DNA of 7,725 bases, taken from positions 1 through 7,725 of the forward strand of contig URWP01000127.1 of the NCBI GenBank assembly GCA_900551645.1, given 5' to 3'. A program made the position numbers and the translations under genes. Below the pieces are notes generated by a model that did no database searches, had not been told where the DNA came from, and saw only the letters and a list, made by a program, of their open reading frames with translations. Origin of the DNA: an uncultured Bacteroides sp. Lineage in GTDB: Bacteria; Bacteroidota; Bacteroidia; Bacteroidales; Bacteroidaceae. Positions 7,393 to 7,725 of this stretch are shown one piece after another. The stretch's first letter is position 1. Each line of letters opens with the position of its first letter.

Positions 7393-7500
7393 TTTCGGGA
7401 AAAAAGGTCGGATTTTATATAGACAAGGCCGGACTCTGTCTGTATAAAGTCCGACCTTATGGAAAAAACTGAATCATGAGATTTTAGGCAAATCGTTTTA
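7393..7500. repeat. Structured intergenic repeat, copy 2
   Basis: Second copy of the element at 411-518, in the same orientation, 6982 bases downstream. Its three units are GGTCGGATTT (7406-7415), GGCCGGACTC (7427-7436) and inverted AAGTCCGACC (7447-7456), keeping the 21- and 20-base spacing of copy 1. Here the outer arms are much longer: 7404-7425 pairs with 7437-7458 over 22 bases with just two mismatched letters, both of which become U-G pairs in plus-strand RNA, around an 11-base loop that holds the degenerate middle unit. After the hairpin both copies continue with ATGGAAAA and a related AT-rich tail. Preserved spacing and pairing despite base changes suggest the structure matters. Confidence 0.85.
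7400..7458 (-). terminator. Possible minus-strand terminator formed by repeat copy 2
   Basis: Read on the minus strand, the 22-base-pair hairpin ends in ACCTT and is followed at once by TTTT (7403-7400), giving a six-T run, the arrangement of an intrinsic terminator for transcription entering from the right. On the plus strand it is followed by ATGGAAAAAA, which does not fit. Copy 1 has an interrupted version of the T-run (TTGTTTCCC) and sits where no minus-strand terminator is needed, so termination may be incidental to the repeat. Confidence 0.35.
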
Positions 7501-7725
7501 TTTTGTCTCAAAAGCTGATTGTATATGCTGTTGATATATTTATTTCACGTCTTTCTCTTTCAACTTCAATATACAAGCAACATGATGTATCTTGTTAGGA
7601 ATATTTTCTTGGTAATTCCAGTCGATAAATTACTTGGCTTATTTGTATATAACGGAATTTTCAGGCATGGGGATAACAAGGATAGACTCACTGCACCGGA
7701 TTCCGTAGAATACGTCACGAACCCG
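7501..7725. other. AT-rich tail without a convincing gene
   Basis: No complete gene, RNA gene or consensus promoter was recognised here. Plus-strand frames close quickly; the ATG at about 7669 reads only 13 codons before a stop. On the minus strand an open frame enters from the right edge and stops with TAA at 7641-7639, leaving 28 codons that end with PMPENSVIYK. This could be the C-terminus of a convergent gene, which would fit the minus-strand terminator-like hairpin at 7404-7458, but a second minus frame is also open there for longer, so the coding frame is undecided. Confidence 0.2.

Noticed and set aside
411..7500. Insertion sequence or composite transposon interpretation of the flanking repeats
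   Set aside because: No transposase or integrase is present, the repeats are in direct orientation with internal symmetry, and I found no terminal target-site duplication.

Overview
The window looks like part of a gut or host-associated Bacteroidales chromosome (Bacteroides/Phocaeicola type). Evidence is a type III pantothenate kinase start, two large lipoprotein-type and one SPI-type secreted proteins with glycan-degrading architectures, TAnnTTTG -7 promoter boxes, weak A-rich translation starts, and moderate to low GC. No species can be named from the sequence alone.

Layout. Positions 1-281 (minus) are the first ~93 codons of coaX (type III pantothenate kinase), cut by the window edge. A 445-base divergent intergenic region (282-726) follows; it holds the coaX promoter region with a palindrome, a ~108-base structured repeat (411-518), and a good -7 box for the next gene. 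Three long plus-strand genes come next: 727-2973 is a GH95-like (alpha-L-fucosidase/alpha-L-galactosidase type) lipoprotein; 3105-5180 is a lipoprotein that looks like a glycosidase with a GH20/GH67-like N-domain and a TIM barrel, which I cannot assign to a numbered family; 5200-7326 is a secreted right-handed beta-helix protein of GH141-like type. A 131-base gap with a terminator-like hairpin separates the first two genes; only 19 bases separate the last two. The tail (7327-7725) holds a second copy of the structured repeat (7393-7500) and no convincing complete gene.

How the genes may work together. All three proteins carry export signals and resemble enzymes that cut terminal or branch sugars from complex glycans. 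GH95-like and GH141-like proteins together recall loci for fucose/L-galactose-bearing plant polysaccharides such as rhamnogalacturonan II; that link is inference by family association. No SusC/SusD pair, sulfatase, sensor or transporter is visible, so this looks like a small satellite enzyme cassette.

Most noteworthy: the cassette is bracketed by two same-orientation copies of an intergenic element made of three GGTCGGACTT-like units (direct, direct, inverted) with conserved 21- and 20-base spacing, each able to form a long hairpin; the middle protein appears to be an unassigned glycosidase; and the GH95-like protein has Glu where the family general base is normally Asp.
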